A stretch of DNA of 64,000 nucleotides from Lachnospiraceae bacterium (lineage in GTDB: Bacteria > Bacillota > Clostridia > Lachnospirales > Lachnospiraceae), in NCBI GenBank assembly GCA_017556805.1, contig JAFYMC010000035.1, positions 62,001 to 126,000 on the forward strand, in the 5' to 3' direction. The translations under genes were made by a program, and so were the position numbers. Below are positions 1-8,439 of the stretch, in pieces (within the stretch, counting starts at the first letter, position 1; the number at the start of each line of letters is the position of its first letter). The notes under the pieces are model-generated. The model worked only from the letters and a program-made list of their open reading frames with translations. It made no database searches and was not told the origin of the DNA.

Positions 1-159
1 GGCTATGCCGTGTTCCGTCGGATTGAGCGTATTACGGATGTGGAGGATTATGTACTGGTGCGCGCGGATCAGGCAGGAGGTTTGTCGGTATATGACCATA
101 TTGTACTGGATGTTTCCGCGGTAACAAAGGATATTATTTTGATTGAAGGAGAGTCTTAG
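1..159 (+). CDS. C-terminal end of an HlyD-like membrane adaptor protein (partial)
   Basis: An open frame runs from base 1 to a TAG at 157-159 and gives the last 52 residues of a protein whose start lies outside the window. The stretch ending in GLSVYDHIVLD resembles the C-terminus of the HlyD-like protein that often precedes yggS and sepF in Lachnospiraceae. The next gene starts 1 base after the stop, and its ribosome site lies inside this frame, so the two are probably co-transcribed. The identification rests on this short tail and on gene order only. Confidence 0.5.
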   Translation, partial: GYAVFRRIERITDVEDYVLVRADQAGGLSVYDHIVLDVSAVTKDIILIEGES

Positions 160-160
160 G

Positions 161-874
161 ATGCAGGAGATAACAACGGTTCAGTCTGCTGTGGCAGATG
201 TGTCCGCTAGAATTGCGGCAGCCTGTGAGCGTGTGGGAAGAAATCCACAGGAGGTCACTTTAATTGCGGTCAGCAAAACTATGCCGGTAGAAGCTATCCG
301 TGAAGCAATGGCTTGCGGAACGGTGGATTTCGGTGAAAACCGTCCGCAGGAGTTGCGAGATAAGCAGGCGGAGATTAAAGAACCTCTTCGTTGGCATATG
401 ATCGGTGCCCTGCAGACAAATAAGTTAAAATATGTCATCGGAAAAACCACACTGATTCATTCTGTGGATTCCGTTCATTTGGCGGAAGCTATTGAGGAAA
501 TGTCTGCGAAGAAGGAGCTGGTGACGGAGATTTTGTTGGAAATCAACATTGCCGGAGAAGACACAAAGCACGGAATCGCACCGGAGGATTTGGAGTGTCT
601 GGTACGTGATGTGGCACAGTTTTCACACATCAAAATCCGTGGCTTAATGACGGTTGCACCTTACACGGAAAATGCAGAAGAAAATCGGGTTTATTTTAGA
701 AAAATGAAGCAATTAATGGTTGACATCAATTCCAAAAACATTGATAATGTATATATGGACGTGTTGTCTATGGGGATGACCGGTGATTATGAAATAGCGG
801 TAGAGGAAGGCGCTACCTTAGTACGTGTCGGCACCGGTATTTTCGGTCATCGTGTATATTTGCCAAAGGAATAA
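161..874 (+). CDS. YggS/YlmE family pyridoxal-phosphate-binding protein
   Basis: The 237-residue protein belongs to the PLPBP (YggS) family, which carries PLP without a known catalytic reaction and helps control PLP and amino-acid balance in the cytosol. The PLP lysine is in IAVSKTMP (about K39). Other family signatures are ENRPQEL, WHMIGALQTNK and the C-terminal LSMGMTGDYEIAVEEG. I chose the ATG at 161, preceded by AAGGAG at 146-151; an in-frame TTG at 143 lies in that ribosome site. The gene leads a run with sepF, ylmH and divIVA, the usual Firmicutes order. Confidence 0.95.
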   Translation: MQEITTVQSAVADVSARIAAACERVGRNPQEVTLIAVSKTMPVEAIREAMACGTVDFGENRPQELRDKQAEIKEPLRWHMIGALQTNKLKYVIGKTTLIHSVDSVHLAEAIEEMSAKKELVTEILLEINIAGEDTKHGIAPEDLECLVRDVAQFSHIKIRGLMTVAPYTENAEENRVYFRKMKQLMVDINSKNIDNVYMDVLSMGMTGDYEIAVEEGATLVRVGTGIFGHRVYLPKE

Positions 875-887
875 AGGAGATATTAGT

Positions 888-1523
888 ATGGGTAACTTTT
901 TAGAACGTATTCTGAACAAGATGAATGTTACGGATGAGGACGATTTTGACGACTTCGATGATTTTGATTCGGAGCTTCCTTCCAAAAAAGAAAGAAAAAA
1001 GGCAGAGAGTCCGGTTCGGGAAGCGGCTGTTGAAGAGACCCCGTCCTTCCGTAAAGAGCCTTCCCGCGTAGCGCCTGTGGCTGCTACAAAGACTGTAAAG
1101 CCGCAGAAGTCCTATGAAGAAGACAAGTTTGAGTATGACTATTCCGAAAGTAAAAAGGAGCGCACACAACGTCCGGAGCGTACCACTGCAAACAGAGTGG
1201 TTCCGCTTCGTTCCGCATCCGCATCTTCTTCCAGAACGTTAGAGGTCAGCATTATGAAGCCGACCCGTTTTGATGATTCTCAGGATATCTGCGATATGCT
1301 GGTGGATGAGCGTGCAACGGTGGTAAATCTGGAAGGAATCGATTTGGCACTTGCACAGCGTATTATGGACTTTATTTCCGGTGCGGTGTATGCGTTAAAC
1401 GGTAAGATTCATCAGATTTCCGGGTTGATTTTTATTGTTTCTCCGGAGAATGTCGATATTTCGGGAGATTATCTTTCCTATGTGGAGCAGAACGGATTTG
1501 AAGTTCCGACTTTGAATCAGTAA
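888..1523 (+). CDS. sepF: Cell division protein SepF
   Basis: The 211-residue protein is a SepF, which bundles FtsZ filaments and anchors the Z ring to the membrane. The N-terminal MGNFLERILNKMN fits the amphipathic membrane-binding helix. It is followed by an acidic patch rich in DDFDD and a long charged, probably disordered linker. The SepF (DUF552) domain fills about the last 85 residues, with MKPTRFDDSQDI, VVNLEG and IFIVSPENVDI. ATG 888 is used because GGAGA lies just before it; longer in-frame versions would overlap yggS. It stands between yggS and ylmH as in other Firmicutes. Confidence 0.96.
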   Translation: MGNFLERILNKMNVTDEDDFDDFDDFDSELPSKKERKKAESPVREAAVEETPSFRKEPSRVAPVAATKTVKPQKSYEEDKFEYDYSESKKERTQRPERTTANRVVPLRSASASSSRTLEVSIMKPTRFDDSQDICDMLVDERATVVNLEGIDLALAQRIMDFISGAVYALNGKIHQISGLIFIVSPENVDISGDYLSYVEQNGFEVPTLNQ

Positions 1524-1532
1524 GCAAAGGAT

Positions 1533-2276
1533 ATGGACGAGCTTTTATTAAAAAAGAGAATTATGGAGCTTCGGAAGCGTGCGGAGTTTTCCTATCGTAC
1601 GGAGTTTACCGACTTCCTGACGTTGAGTGAAATCGATACGGCAAAGACAGTACTTTCCGGCTCCAATTACATGTTTTACGGCGGATACCCGGATACGGAA
1701 CGGCAAATGCTTTGCATTGCACCGGAGGATGTTGAAATTACACCGGAGATGTTTCCGATTTGCAGACTCCGCATTTTGCCGAAGCATATGAAGTTTGCCG
1801 GGGAGTTTTCTCACAGGGATGTGCTGGGAAGTGTTTTAGGCCTTGGCCTTGACCGGGATGTCATCGGAGACATTTTTGTGAAGGATAAGGAGGCGTTTCT
1901 GCTTTGTGCGGAGCGCATTGCTACATTTTTAATCGAGCAACTTTCCCAGATACGTCATACCAATGTGGTGTGTGAGCTTGCGGGAGCGGAGGAATCCGGG
2001 TTTGAAAAGGAATTCCAGGTGGTATCCCGTACGGTTTCTGCTGTTCGTATTGATGCTATAGCGGCCGCTGCGTTCGGAGTATCCAGAAGCAGTGCGGCGA
2101 CGGCGGTCTCCGGTGGCAAGGTTTTTATTAACGGTTGCGAAATAACGAGTCCGTCCGCTTCGGTAAAGGAACTGGATGTGATTTCTTTTCGTGGGCTGGG
2201 AAAAGCCAGACTGAAAGAAATCGGCAACTTGACAAAGAAAGGGCGTATTTCGGTTACGTTAGAGCGTTACCAATAG
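1533..2276 (+). CDS. YlmH family S4-domain RNA-binding protein
   Basis: The 247-residue protein matches YlmH, a conserved cytosolic RNA-binding protein encoded in the division cluster of Gram-positives and linked to ribosome function. An N-terminal two-thirds of YlmH type is followed by an S4 RNA-binding domain over about the last 70 residues (RIDAIAAAAFGVSRS, GGKVFINGCEI, VISFRGLGKARL). The start ATG lies 9 bases after the sepF stop with AAAGGA ahead of it. Its place between sepF and divIVA supports the name. Confidence 0.92.
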   Translation: MDELLLKKRIMELRKRAEFSYRTEFTDFLTLSEIDTAKTVLSGSNYMFYGGYPDTERQMLCIAPEDVEITPEMFPICRLRILPKHMKFAGEFSHRDVLGSVLGLGLDRDVIGDIFVKDKEAFLLCAERIATFLIEQLSQIRHTNVVCELAGAEESGFEKEFQVVSRTVSAVRIDAIAAAAFGVSRSSAATAVSGGKVFINGCEITSPSASVKELDVISFRGLGKARLKEIGNLTKKGRISVTLERYQ

Positions 2277-2290
2277 AGAAAGGAGTAAGT

Positions 2291-2890
2291 ATGATTACAC
2301 CGATTGAAATTCAAAACAAGGTATTTAAGTCCGGCGGTTTAGGCTACGACAAGAAAGATGTTGACGGTTTCATGGAAGAGATTCTTGATAATTATGAAAC
2401 GTTGTATCGTGAAAGAATGGAAATGAATGACCGCATCAACGTATTAAATGAGGGCCTTCAGTATTATAAGACAATCGAAAAGACGTTACAGAAGGCATTG
2501 GTTCTGGCGGAGCGTACCGCAGAAGAGACCAAAGGTACCGCAATGAAGAATGCGCTGTTGATTGAGCAGGAAGCGGTTTCCAAGGCCAATATTATTTTAG
2601 AGGATGCAAAACGCGAGTTGGATTTGATCCGCAAGCAGACTATCGAACTGGTACGTCAGTACGATATGTACAAGGCAAAGTTTAAGAGCCTGGTAAATTC
2701 TCAGACGGAACTTTTGGACAGCCAGAGTTTTACTGTGAATCTGGATCAGCTTTCCATGTTCGAGACGGTTCCGGAATCGATTGATACGCCGGTTGGTTTA
2801 TTCGGTGAGAATAAAGAACCGATGGCAGAGAATCCGTTAGAGTTCCTTGAGAAGGATGATATTGAAATTATTAACTTGAATGAGGACTAA
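2291..2890 (+). CDS. divIVA: DivIVA-domain cell division / polarity protein
   Basis: The 199-residue protein starts with the DivIVA lipid-binding domain (ITPIEIQNKVF, GYDKKDVDGFMEE) and continues as a predicted coiled coil (about residues 30-130). DivIVA binds negatively curved membrane at septa and poles and recruits division or wall-growth factors. The C-terminal part is acidic and poorly conserved. ATG 2291 has AGGAG at 2281-2285; an in-frame upstream ATG inside ylmH has no such site. Confidence 0.94.
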   Translation: MITPIEIQNKVFKSGGLGYDKKDVDGFMEEILDNYETLYRERMEMNDRINVLNEGLQYYKTIEKTLQKALVLAERTAEETKGTAMKNALLIEQEAVSKANIILEDAKRELDLIRKQTIELVRQYDMYKAKFKSLVNSQTELLDSQSFTVNLDQLSMFETVPESIDTPVGLFGENKEPMAENPLEFLEKDDIEIINLNED

Positions 2891-2896
2891 TGGTAT

Positions 2897-3991
2897 ATGA
2901 AGGAAGAACTTATTGTACGCGGCGCAGATAATGCGCCGCTGTATTCCATTATTTTGGACAATTCATACGATGGACTGGTTTCGGTGGTTCGCTCTCTTCG
3001 GATGGAGGGACGGAAACTTTGCGTAGTCAGTGATTCCAATGTGGCACCGTTGTATGCAGGGACGGTATGCGGTCTTCTTGAAAAGGAAGGCTTTTTCTGC
3101 GTGTCCTATACCTTCCCGGCAGGAGAAGCCTCCAAGAATCTGGATACGGTGGCAGGACTGTATGAATTCTTAATTGAGCATTCTTTTGACCGAAACGATG
3201 TGCTTTTGGCATTGGGCGGAGGTGTAACAGGAGATTTAACCGGATTTGCGGCAGCTACTTATTTACGAGGGATTCGTTTTATCGGTATGCCGACCAGCTT
3301 GCTTTCCATGGTAGATTCCTCCATCGGAGGAAAGACCGGTGTCGATTATAAGGCTTACAAGAATATGGTAGGTGCATTTTATCAGCCGTCAGCAGTATAT
3401 ATTAACGTATCTGCATTGAATACCCTTCCGGAGCGTGAGTTTTTGGCCGGCCTCGGAGAAGTGGTAAAGCATGGTTTTATTTTAGATGCGGAGTATCACA
3501 GGTTTTTACAAGAAAATACCGCAATGATTTCCGCAAAGAACCCTGAGGTGCTTCGTTCCCTGATTTACCGGAGCCTTTGCATCAAACGTGGTGTGGTAGA
3601 ACGGGATCCGAAGGAAAAGGGAGAGCGCGCGCTTCTTAATTTCGGACATACCATCGGACATGCGGTGGAGAAATTAAATAATTTTGCATTGCTTCACGGG
3701 GAATGTGTTTCCGTAGGGATGATTGCCGCTGCTGAGATTTCCGTATTACGGGGAATTCTTACAAGAACAGAAGCAGATGAGGTAAAGGCACTTCTTTTGG
3801 AGCTTGGTATGATGACGGAGGTATCGCCTCTGGATAAGGAAGAGCTTTTGGCTGTGTGCCATCGTGATAAGAAGGCCGATGGTGCAAAGATTAAGTTTGT
3901 GCTGTTGAGAGCAATCGGCGAGGCTTTCCTTGATTCTGAAGTAACCGATGAAGAGCTTTGGGCAGGATTTCAGGCCATTTTGGCAAAGTAA
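2897..3991 (+). CDS. aroB: 3-dehydroquinate synthase
   Basis: The 364-residue enzyme converts DAHP to 3-dehydroquinate, step two of the shikimate pathway, using NAD and a divalent metal. Seen motifs are the nucleotide-binding LALGGGVTGDLTGF, PTSLLSMVDSSIGGKTGVD, the metal-ligand segments GEVVKHGFI and NFGHTIGHAVEKL, and the late LLHGECVSVGM. The length is normal for AroB. It starts 6 bases after divIVA, with GAGGA in the divIVA tail as a possible ribosome site. The first enzyme of the pathway, a DAHP synthase, is at 46004-47035. Confidence 0.96.
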   Translation: MKEELIVRGADNAPLYSIILDNSYDGLVSVVRSLRMEGRKLCVVSDSNVAPLYAGTVCGLLEKEGFFCVSYTFPAGEASKNLDTVAGLYEFLIEHSFDRNDVLLALGGGVTGDLTGFAAATYLRGIRFIGMPTSLLSMVDSSIGGKTGVDYKAYKNMVGAFYQPSAVYINVSALNTLPEREFLAGLGEVVKHGFILDAEYHRFLQENTAMISAKNPEVLRSLIYRSLCIKRGVVERDPKEKGERALLNFGHTIGHAVEKLNNFALLHGECVSVGMIAAAEISVLRGILTRTEADEVKALLLELGMMTEVSPLDKEELLAVCHRDKKADGAKIKFVLLRAIGEAFLDSEVTDEELWAGFQAILAK

Positions 3992-4014
3992 TAATTTTAA
4001 GAGTAGGTGGATGT

Positions 4015-4521
4015 ATGGAACGTAAGGTTTTTGTTCGGGATTGTATTTTTCATATGGCTTTATTGGTACTTGTATTGGTGGCGGACCAGTTGACGAAGTG
4101 GTGGGCGCGAACCTCGCTTCCGGGGAAACCGGTTGTTGTTTGGAAGGATGTATTATCTTTCCGGCTGATTTATAATACCGGAGCATCCTTCGGGATTTTT
4201 CAGGGAAAGACCCTGGCTCTTACTATTTTCTCCATTGTGGGAATGGCAGCTATTGCCGGGTTCTATTTCTGGCTTCCGAAAGAGAAAAAGATGCGTCCGA
4301 TGCGTCTGACCCTTGCCATGATTGTTGCGGGCGGAATAGGAAATATTATCGATCGTATCTGGATGGGGAAGGTGACGGACATGATTTCCTTTGATTTAAT
4401 TAATTTCCCGGTATTTAATGTGGCGGATATCGGCGTTACCTGCGGCGCTTTTGTTATGTGTGCATTGTGGCTGTTTTATTACAAGGACGAGGATTTTAAA
4501 TGGAAGAAATCAAATTCATAG
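4015..4521 (+). CDS. lspA: Lipoprotein signal peptidase (signal peptidase II)
   Basis: The 168-residue membrane enzyme removes signal peptides from prolipoproteins. Four hydrophobic segments fit LspA. The conserved NTGASFGIF, GGIGNIIDRI and FNVADIGVTCG are present, the last two holding the catalytic aspartate pair. ATG 4015 follows AGGTGG at 4005-4010. The last 22 bases overlap the next gene, which suggests translational coupling with the pseudouridine synthase; lspA followed by an RluD-type gene is a common pair. Confidence 0.96.
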   Translation: MERKVFVRDCIFHMALLVLVLVADQLTKWWARTSLPGKPVVVWKDVLSFRLIYNTGASFGIFQGKTLALTIFSIVGMAAIAGFYFWLPKEKKMRPMRLTLAMIVAGGIGNIIDRIWMGKVTDMISFDLINFPVFNVADIGVTCGAFVMCALWLFYYKDEDFKWKKSNS

Positions 4522-5423
4522 CAACGAAATCCGATGAGGGACTTCGTTTGGACAAATGTATTGCGGTGAATCATCCGGAGGTGTCACGATCCTACGTACA
4601 GAAGCTGATTGAGAGCGGAGGAGCGTGGATTAACGGTAATACCGGTCGTTGCAAGGATTTTGTAAAAGAAGGCGATGAGATTAAGGTGTTGATTCCGGCG
4701 CCGGAGGGGCTGGAGGTAGACGCAGAGGATATTCCTCTTGATATTGTGTATGAGGATGATGACGTAATCGTTGTAAATAAGCCGAAAGGAATGGTAGTAC
4801 ATCCGGCGGCGGGGCATTATACCGGCACGTTAGTCAATGGGTTGTTGTATCATTGTAAGGGCTCATTGTCCGGGATTAACGGTATATTACGTCCGGGAAT
4901 TGTGCATCGAATTGACAAGGATACTACCGGTATTATTGTGGCGTGTAAAAATGATGCAGCCCATCGTAACCTTGCGGAGCAGTTTAAGGAGCATTCCATT
5001 ACCAGACGTTACGAAGCACTGGTATATGGCGTATTTAAAGAACCGGAGGGGCGTGTGGAGTCGTTCATCAGCCGTAATCCCGAGGAGCGTATGAAAATGA
5101 TGGTAAATCCTCAGCGGGGCAAATATGCGGCTACTAACTATAAGGTAATAGAGCAGTTCGGTAACAAGTATTCTCATATTGTATGCAAACTTGAAACCGG
5201 ACGAACCCATCAGATTCGTGTTCATATGACAAGTCTGGGCCATCCGTTGTTAGGCGATACGGTATACGGTCCGAAAAAAGACCCGTTTCAGCTAACCGGA
5301 CAAACGTTACATGCGGGAGTGCTTGGATTCAATCATCCGATCAGCGGGGAATATATGGAATTTTCCGCAGGACGTCCGGATTATTTTAATGAGTTAATTG
5401 AGAAATTCCGGAATCAATTTTAA
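4500..5423 (+). CDS. RluA/RluD family ribosomal pseudouridine synthase
   Basis: The 307-residue enzyme converts uridines to pseudouridine in 23S rRNA, by family. An S4 RNA-binding domain (about residues 14-75) precedes the catalytic domain. The signature HRIDKDTTGIIV contains the catalytic aspartate (D139). The tail LETGRTHQIRVHM and GHPLLGDTVYG are typical of RluD-type enzymes. It overlaps lspA by 22 bases. Family is certain; the modified positions are not visible from sequence. Confidence 0.95.
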   Translation: MEEIKFIATKSDEGLRLDKCIAVNHPEVSRSYVQKLIESGGAWINGNTGRCKDFVKEGDEIKVLIPAPEGLEVDAEDIPLDIVYEDDDVIVVNKPKGMVVHPAAGHYTGTLVNGLLYHCKGSLSGINGILRPGIVHRIDKDTTGIIVACKNDAAHRNLAEQFKEHSITRRYEALVYGVFKEPEGRVESFISRNPEERMKMMVNPQRGKYAATNYKVIEQFGNKYSHIVCKLETGRTHQIRVHMTSLGHPLLGDTVYGPKKDPFQLTGQTLHAGVLGFNHPISGEYMEFSAGRPDYFNELIEKFRNQF

Positions 5424-5495
5424 TGCGTACGTGTTTTTGCAAGGTGCTTTCGAAGTGATTTGCATGAACAGGTGCAAGGAAGGAGTTTACGACAG

Positions 5496-6719
5496 ATGAA
5501 ACGTAATGCCGTAACAAATTTAATCGAATGGAAAGAAAGCGGAACGAAAGTTCCGTTTTTGTTGCTTGGAACAAAAGGAACCGGAAAAACGTATCTGGCA
5601 ATGGAATTTGCAGTATCCTATTTTCCGCAGTATTTATATGTGAATTTTGAATTAAATGCGGAAGCAAAGAGCTTTTTTGAAAATGGAATAGAAGGAGGAG
5701 CAACGGTTTCGGAGGTAATTGCGGCTTATTTTCAGTTGGATGAGCGATATTTGGCCGAACTGATTGTGATTCTGGATGAGGTTTCGTTCTGTCCGGCGCT
5801 ATGGACGGCATTGGCGGAGCCGGTTACGGTACCTATGATTGTTATTTCCGGAATATTGCCGGAGGAAATTGATAAGAACTGCTTTTTTGTCTGCAGACTT
5901 TATCCGTTGGGCTTTGATGAATTTCTTTCTGCGGTGGGAAGTGATTGGTATATTGATATTATTCAAGGTCATTTTCAAAATGCAAAGCCGGTGCCGGATA
6001 TTGTGCATCAGGAGCTCTTGGCACTGTTTGAGGAGTATCTGATTGTAGGGGGAATGCCGGCAGCTGTAAATGAGTATATCTCGTCTAAGTCGGTGTATAA
6101 TGTGGCAGAGGTGCATCATACGGTAATGTGCAGAATGAAGTCGGTCTTGGAAGGCTTATATGACGAAAAAGAAGCAGGGAAAGGTCTTCAGGTACTACAG
6201 GTATTGCCGGAGCAACTGAAAAAAGAAAATAAAAAGTTTCGTTTTAACTTAATTCGAAAAGGTGTAACCTATGCTCTGTATAAGGACAGCATGGATGCGT
6301 TGGTTCGATGCGGATTGGTGTTACGTTTGAATGAACAGAAGAGAGAATCTCACTTTAAATTGTATTTACCGGATGTGGGAATGCTGTCGTCGGCCTTTTA
6401 CGGAACAGATAGCGAAGAAACAAAGAAGGCGGTTTTGGAAAATTATGTGATGCAAACTCTGGTGGCAAACGGCAAAACATCCCTTTGTTTTTGGGAATCG
6501 GAAGCACAGGCAAAAGTAGATTTCATTCTTGAAGATAATGGACGTGAGACAGCAGTAGAACTTAGAGTTTCAACGAATGGGAAGGCAAAAAGCATTGCTT
6601 CCTATCAGGCGTTCAACAATAAAACAGGAGAGGAATATTATCGGTTCGGTTTCGAGAATTTTTATTCTACATCTGTAATGAGACAAATTCCGTACTATGC
6701 CGTTTTTTGCATAAAATAA
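5496..6719 (+). CDS. AAA (AAA_14) ATPase with DUF4143-type C-terminus
   Basis: The 407-residue protein has a Walker A GTKGTGKT (residues 25-32), a Walker B VILDE (91-95), and the family patterns YPLGFDEFL and VGGMPAAV. The C-terminal third has KLYLPDVGML and a nuclease-fold-like stretch (CFWESEAQAKVDFILE) typical of DUF4143. Such ATPases are widespread in anaerobes as single genes of unknown role, often counted as accessory genes. ATG 5496 follows AAGGAG at 5479; a TTG 36 bases upstream is in frame but lacks a site. It sits alone between the lspA/rlu genes and an orphan BlaI. Confidence 0.85.
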   Translation: MKRNAVTNLIEWKESGTKVPFLLLGTKGTGKTYLAMEFAVSYFPQYLYVNFELNAEAKSFFENGIEGGATVSEVIAAYFQLDERYLAELIVILDEVSFCPALWTALAEPVTVPMIVISGILPEEIDKNCFFVCRLYPLGFDEFLSAVGSDWYIDIIQGHFQNAKPVPDIVHQELLALFEEYLIVGGMPAAVNEYISSKSVYNVAEVHHTVMCRMKSVLEGLYDEKEAGKGLQVLQVLPEQLKKENKKFRFNLIRKGVTYALYKDSMDALVRCGLVLRLNEQKRESHFKLYLPDVGMLSSAFYGTDSEETKKAVLENYVMQTLVANGKTSLCFWESEAQAKVDFILEDNGRETAVELRVSTNGKAKSIASYQAFNNKTGEEYYRFGFENFYSTSVMRQIPYYAVFCIK

Positions 6720-6758
6720 ATGAGATGCCCTTTTTTGACAAATAATTCAATCTTCCTC

Positions 6759-6869
6759 TTGCAATTTAAATTCTAATATGGTAGAATAGTACTACACCGT
6801 CACTCAAAATGAGGTTTGCGGACACTGATAATACTCGATGGGGATATTACAGGTGTAGAATTAGGTGTA
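6759..6869 (+). promoter_or_regulatory. Promoter and candidate BlaI operator of the 6885 gene
   Basis: TTGCAA at 6759-6764 and TAGAAT at 6782-6787 are 17 bp apart, a good sigma-A promoter. CTACACC at 6792-6798 is the inverted partner of GGTGTAG at 6852-6858, and AGGTGTA occurs again at 6863-6869. BlaI/MecI proteins bind TACA/TGTA half sites, so these may mediate autoregulation. The half-site spacing is wider than in the classical operators. Confidence 0.55.
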
Positions 6870-6884
6870 AAGGGGTTGAATTTC

Positions 6885-7250
6885 ATGGGCGATATTCGAT
6901 TACATGAAGGTGAATTAAATATTATGGAATTACTTTGGTCCAATAAGGTGTTGGCAGCAAAGGATATCTCAAAAATCATTAAAGAATATGTCGGTTGGGA
7001 AAAGAATACGACGTATACGGTAATTAATCGTTTGATTGAAAAAGGAGCGGTTAAGAGAGAAGATCCGGGATTCATTTGTAAGGCATTGATTTCCAAGCGG
7101 ACAGTACAAAATATCGAGACAAAGGCTTTGTTGGACAAGGTATACAACGGTTCATTAAACAATTTTCTGGTAGAATATCTGAAGAATCAGTTATTGACAC
7201 CGACAGATGTGATGGAGCTGGAACGCATCATCAGTGATTATAAGATGTAA
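6885..7250 (+). CDS. BlaI/MecI/CopY family transcriptional repressor (orphan)
   Basis: The 121-residue protein has the winged-helix domain of the penicillinase-repressor family (LNIMELLWSNKVLAAKDI, KNTTYTVINRLIEKGAV), followed by a helical dimerisation tail containing NFLVEYLKNQLL and ELERIISDYK. ATG 6885 follows AAAGGGG at 6869-6875. Unlike the BlaI at 57773-58138 it has no BlaR1/M56 sensor next to it, so its signal is unknown. The next gene is convergent and encodes the XerS-like recombinase. Confidence 0.88.
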   Translation: MGDIRLHEGELNIMELLWSNKVLAAKDISKIIKEYVGWEKNTTYTVINRLIEKGAVKREDPGFICKALISKRTVQNIETKALLDKVYNGSLNNFLVEYLKNQLLTPTDVMELERIISDYKM

Positions 7251-7297
7251 CCGTTTGACAGGGCAGATACGATTGCCTACTTACATAGTAAATTACT

Positions 7298-8353
7298 TTA
7301 TTTTTTTTCACGCAGTGTAACAGCATTTTTTGCACTGCGACGTCTTTCTTCCTCAATATCTGCGTAGTGCTTACGAGTAGTATTTACATCCTTGTGACCG
7401 AGGACATCGGCTACCAAATATATGTCACCGGTTTCTTTGTAAAGTTCCGTACCGTAGGTGCTACGCAATTTGTGTGGTGTAATCTTTTTTACGGTCGTCA
7501 CGACTCTGGCATATTTCTTTACCAAAACTTCCACATTGCGCACACTGATACGTTGCATACGATTGGACAAAAAGAAAGCATTTTCGTGTCCTTCCTTCGG
7601 CACGAGCTTTTTTCTTTCTTCGTAATAGGAGAGAAGGGCATCTCTGACTTCATCCCCAAAGTACACAAAGGATTCATAACCTCCCTTGCGGACAATATTG
7701 ATTCGGTCGCTGGAAAAATCAATATCTTTGATATCGATTCCCACACATTCGGATACACGGATGCCCGTGCCTAAAAGTAACGTGGTAAGGGCTAAATCCC
7801 GTAATTTATTGGATTCATGGCGTACTTGTTGTTGCTTGGTAAGGCGGGCGCCGCTTTCTACCTGGTCTAAGAAATCTGCAGCTTCGTTTGGCTCGAAACG
7901 AATAATGTTTTTCTCGTGAATCTTCGGCATAGTCACCTGTAACGTCGGATTTTCGTCAATCATACGATTGGCATGAAAATACCGGTAGAAGGTGCGCAAG
8001 GAAGAAAGCTTACGCTTAATTCCTCGCTCGTTGTTCGTAATTTCTTTTCCTTCCCGGTTTGTATATAACTTTAAATATTCCAGATATTCTTCGATATCCA
8101 TCGGTGTTAATTTGGTAAGCAATTGAAAATCAATGTCCTTTAAGGGTTTTCCTTGGTACAACGGATTGGTGGCGGAAATATACTCGAAAAACACATGCAA
8201 ATCAAAAGCATATGCAATTCGCGTACGTGATGCGGTAACCGGTTCAATGCCACGGAAAAAAGTCGCAACATAAGACGGCAAATCCGAAATCAGTTCGCGA
8301 AGACGTTTGGTATTTTGAATTGTTGTTTGTTCATGATAGGTACGTTGTTCCAT
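7298..8353 (-). CDS. XerS-like tyrosine recombinase
   Basis: The 351-residue protein has all six catalytic residues of a tyrosine recombinase: R199 (GTGIRVSE), K223 (VRKGG), H294 and R297 (ITPHKLRS), H320 (VLGHKDV) and Y330 (RKHY). The N-terminal SAM-like DNA-binding domain is longer than in XerC/XerD (about 300 residues). Total length and the early LPSYVATFFRG segment resemble Streptococcus XerS (about 356 residues), which resolves chromosome dimers alone. ATG 8353 follows GGAGG; an upstream TTG lies in that site. Two inverted repeats lie within 130 bp upstream, as with difSL and xerS. It could instead be an integrase of another kind, but no element is around it. Confidence 0.82.
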   Translation of the reverse strand: MEQRTYHEQTTIQNTKRLRELISDLPSYVATFFRGIEPVTASRTRIAYAFDLHVFFEYISATNPLYQGKPLKDIDFQLLTKLTPMDIEEYLEYLKLYTNREGKEITNNERGIKRKLSSLRTFYRYFHANRMIDENPTLQVTMPKIHEKNIIRFEPNEAADFLDQVESGARLTKQQQVRHESNKLRDLALTTLLLGTGIRVSECVGIDIKDIDFSSDRINIVRKGGYESFVYFGDEVRDALLSYYEERKKLVPKEGHENAFFLSNRMQRISVRNVEVLVKKYARVVTTVKKITPHKLRSTYGTELYKETGDIYLVADVLGHKDVNTTRKHYADIEEERRRSAKNAVTLREKK

Positions 8354-8390
8354 ACAAACCTCCAAAAACCGTAGTAAAAAGTGAAAACGT

Positions 8391-8416
8391 GATAAGCTTT
8401 TGGGGAAAAACTTATC
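8391..8416. repeat. Inverted repeat, 11-bp arms, upstream of the XerS-like gene
   Basis: GATAAGCTTTT and AAAAACTTATC flank a GGGG centre; the arms match at 10 of 11 positions, and the mismatch would be a wobble pair in minus-strand RNA. On the minus strand it is followed by short T-runs, so it could be an attenuator in the recombinase leader as well as a protein-binding site. Confidence 0.6.
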
Positions 8417-8439
8417 GGAGAGAAGTACTTAATGCTACC

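Noticed and set aside
143-160. Longer N-termini for yggS, sepF, divIVA, lspA, rplU, rpmA, rny and others
   Set aside because: In each case the longer frame runs through a clear ribosome site or into the previous gene, and family alignment starts at the later codon.
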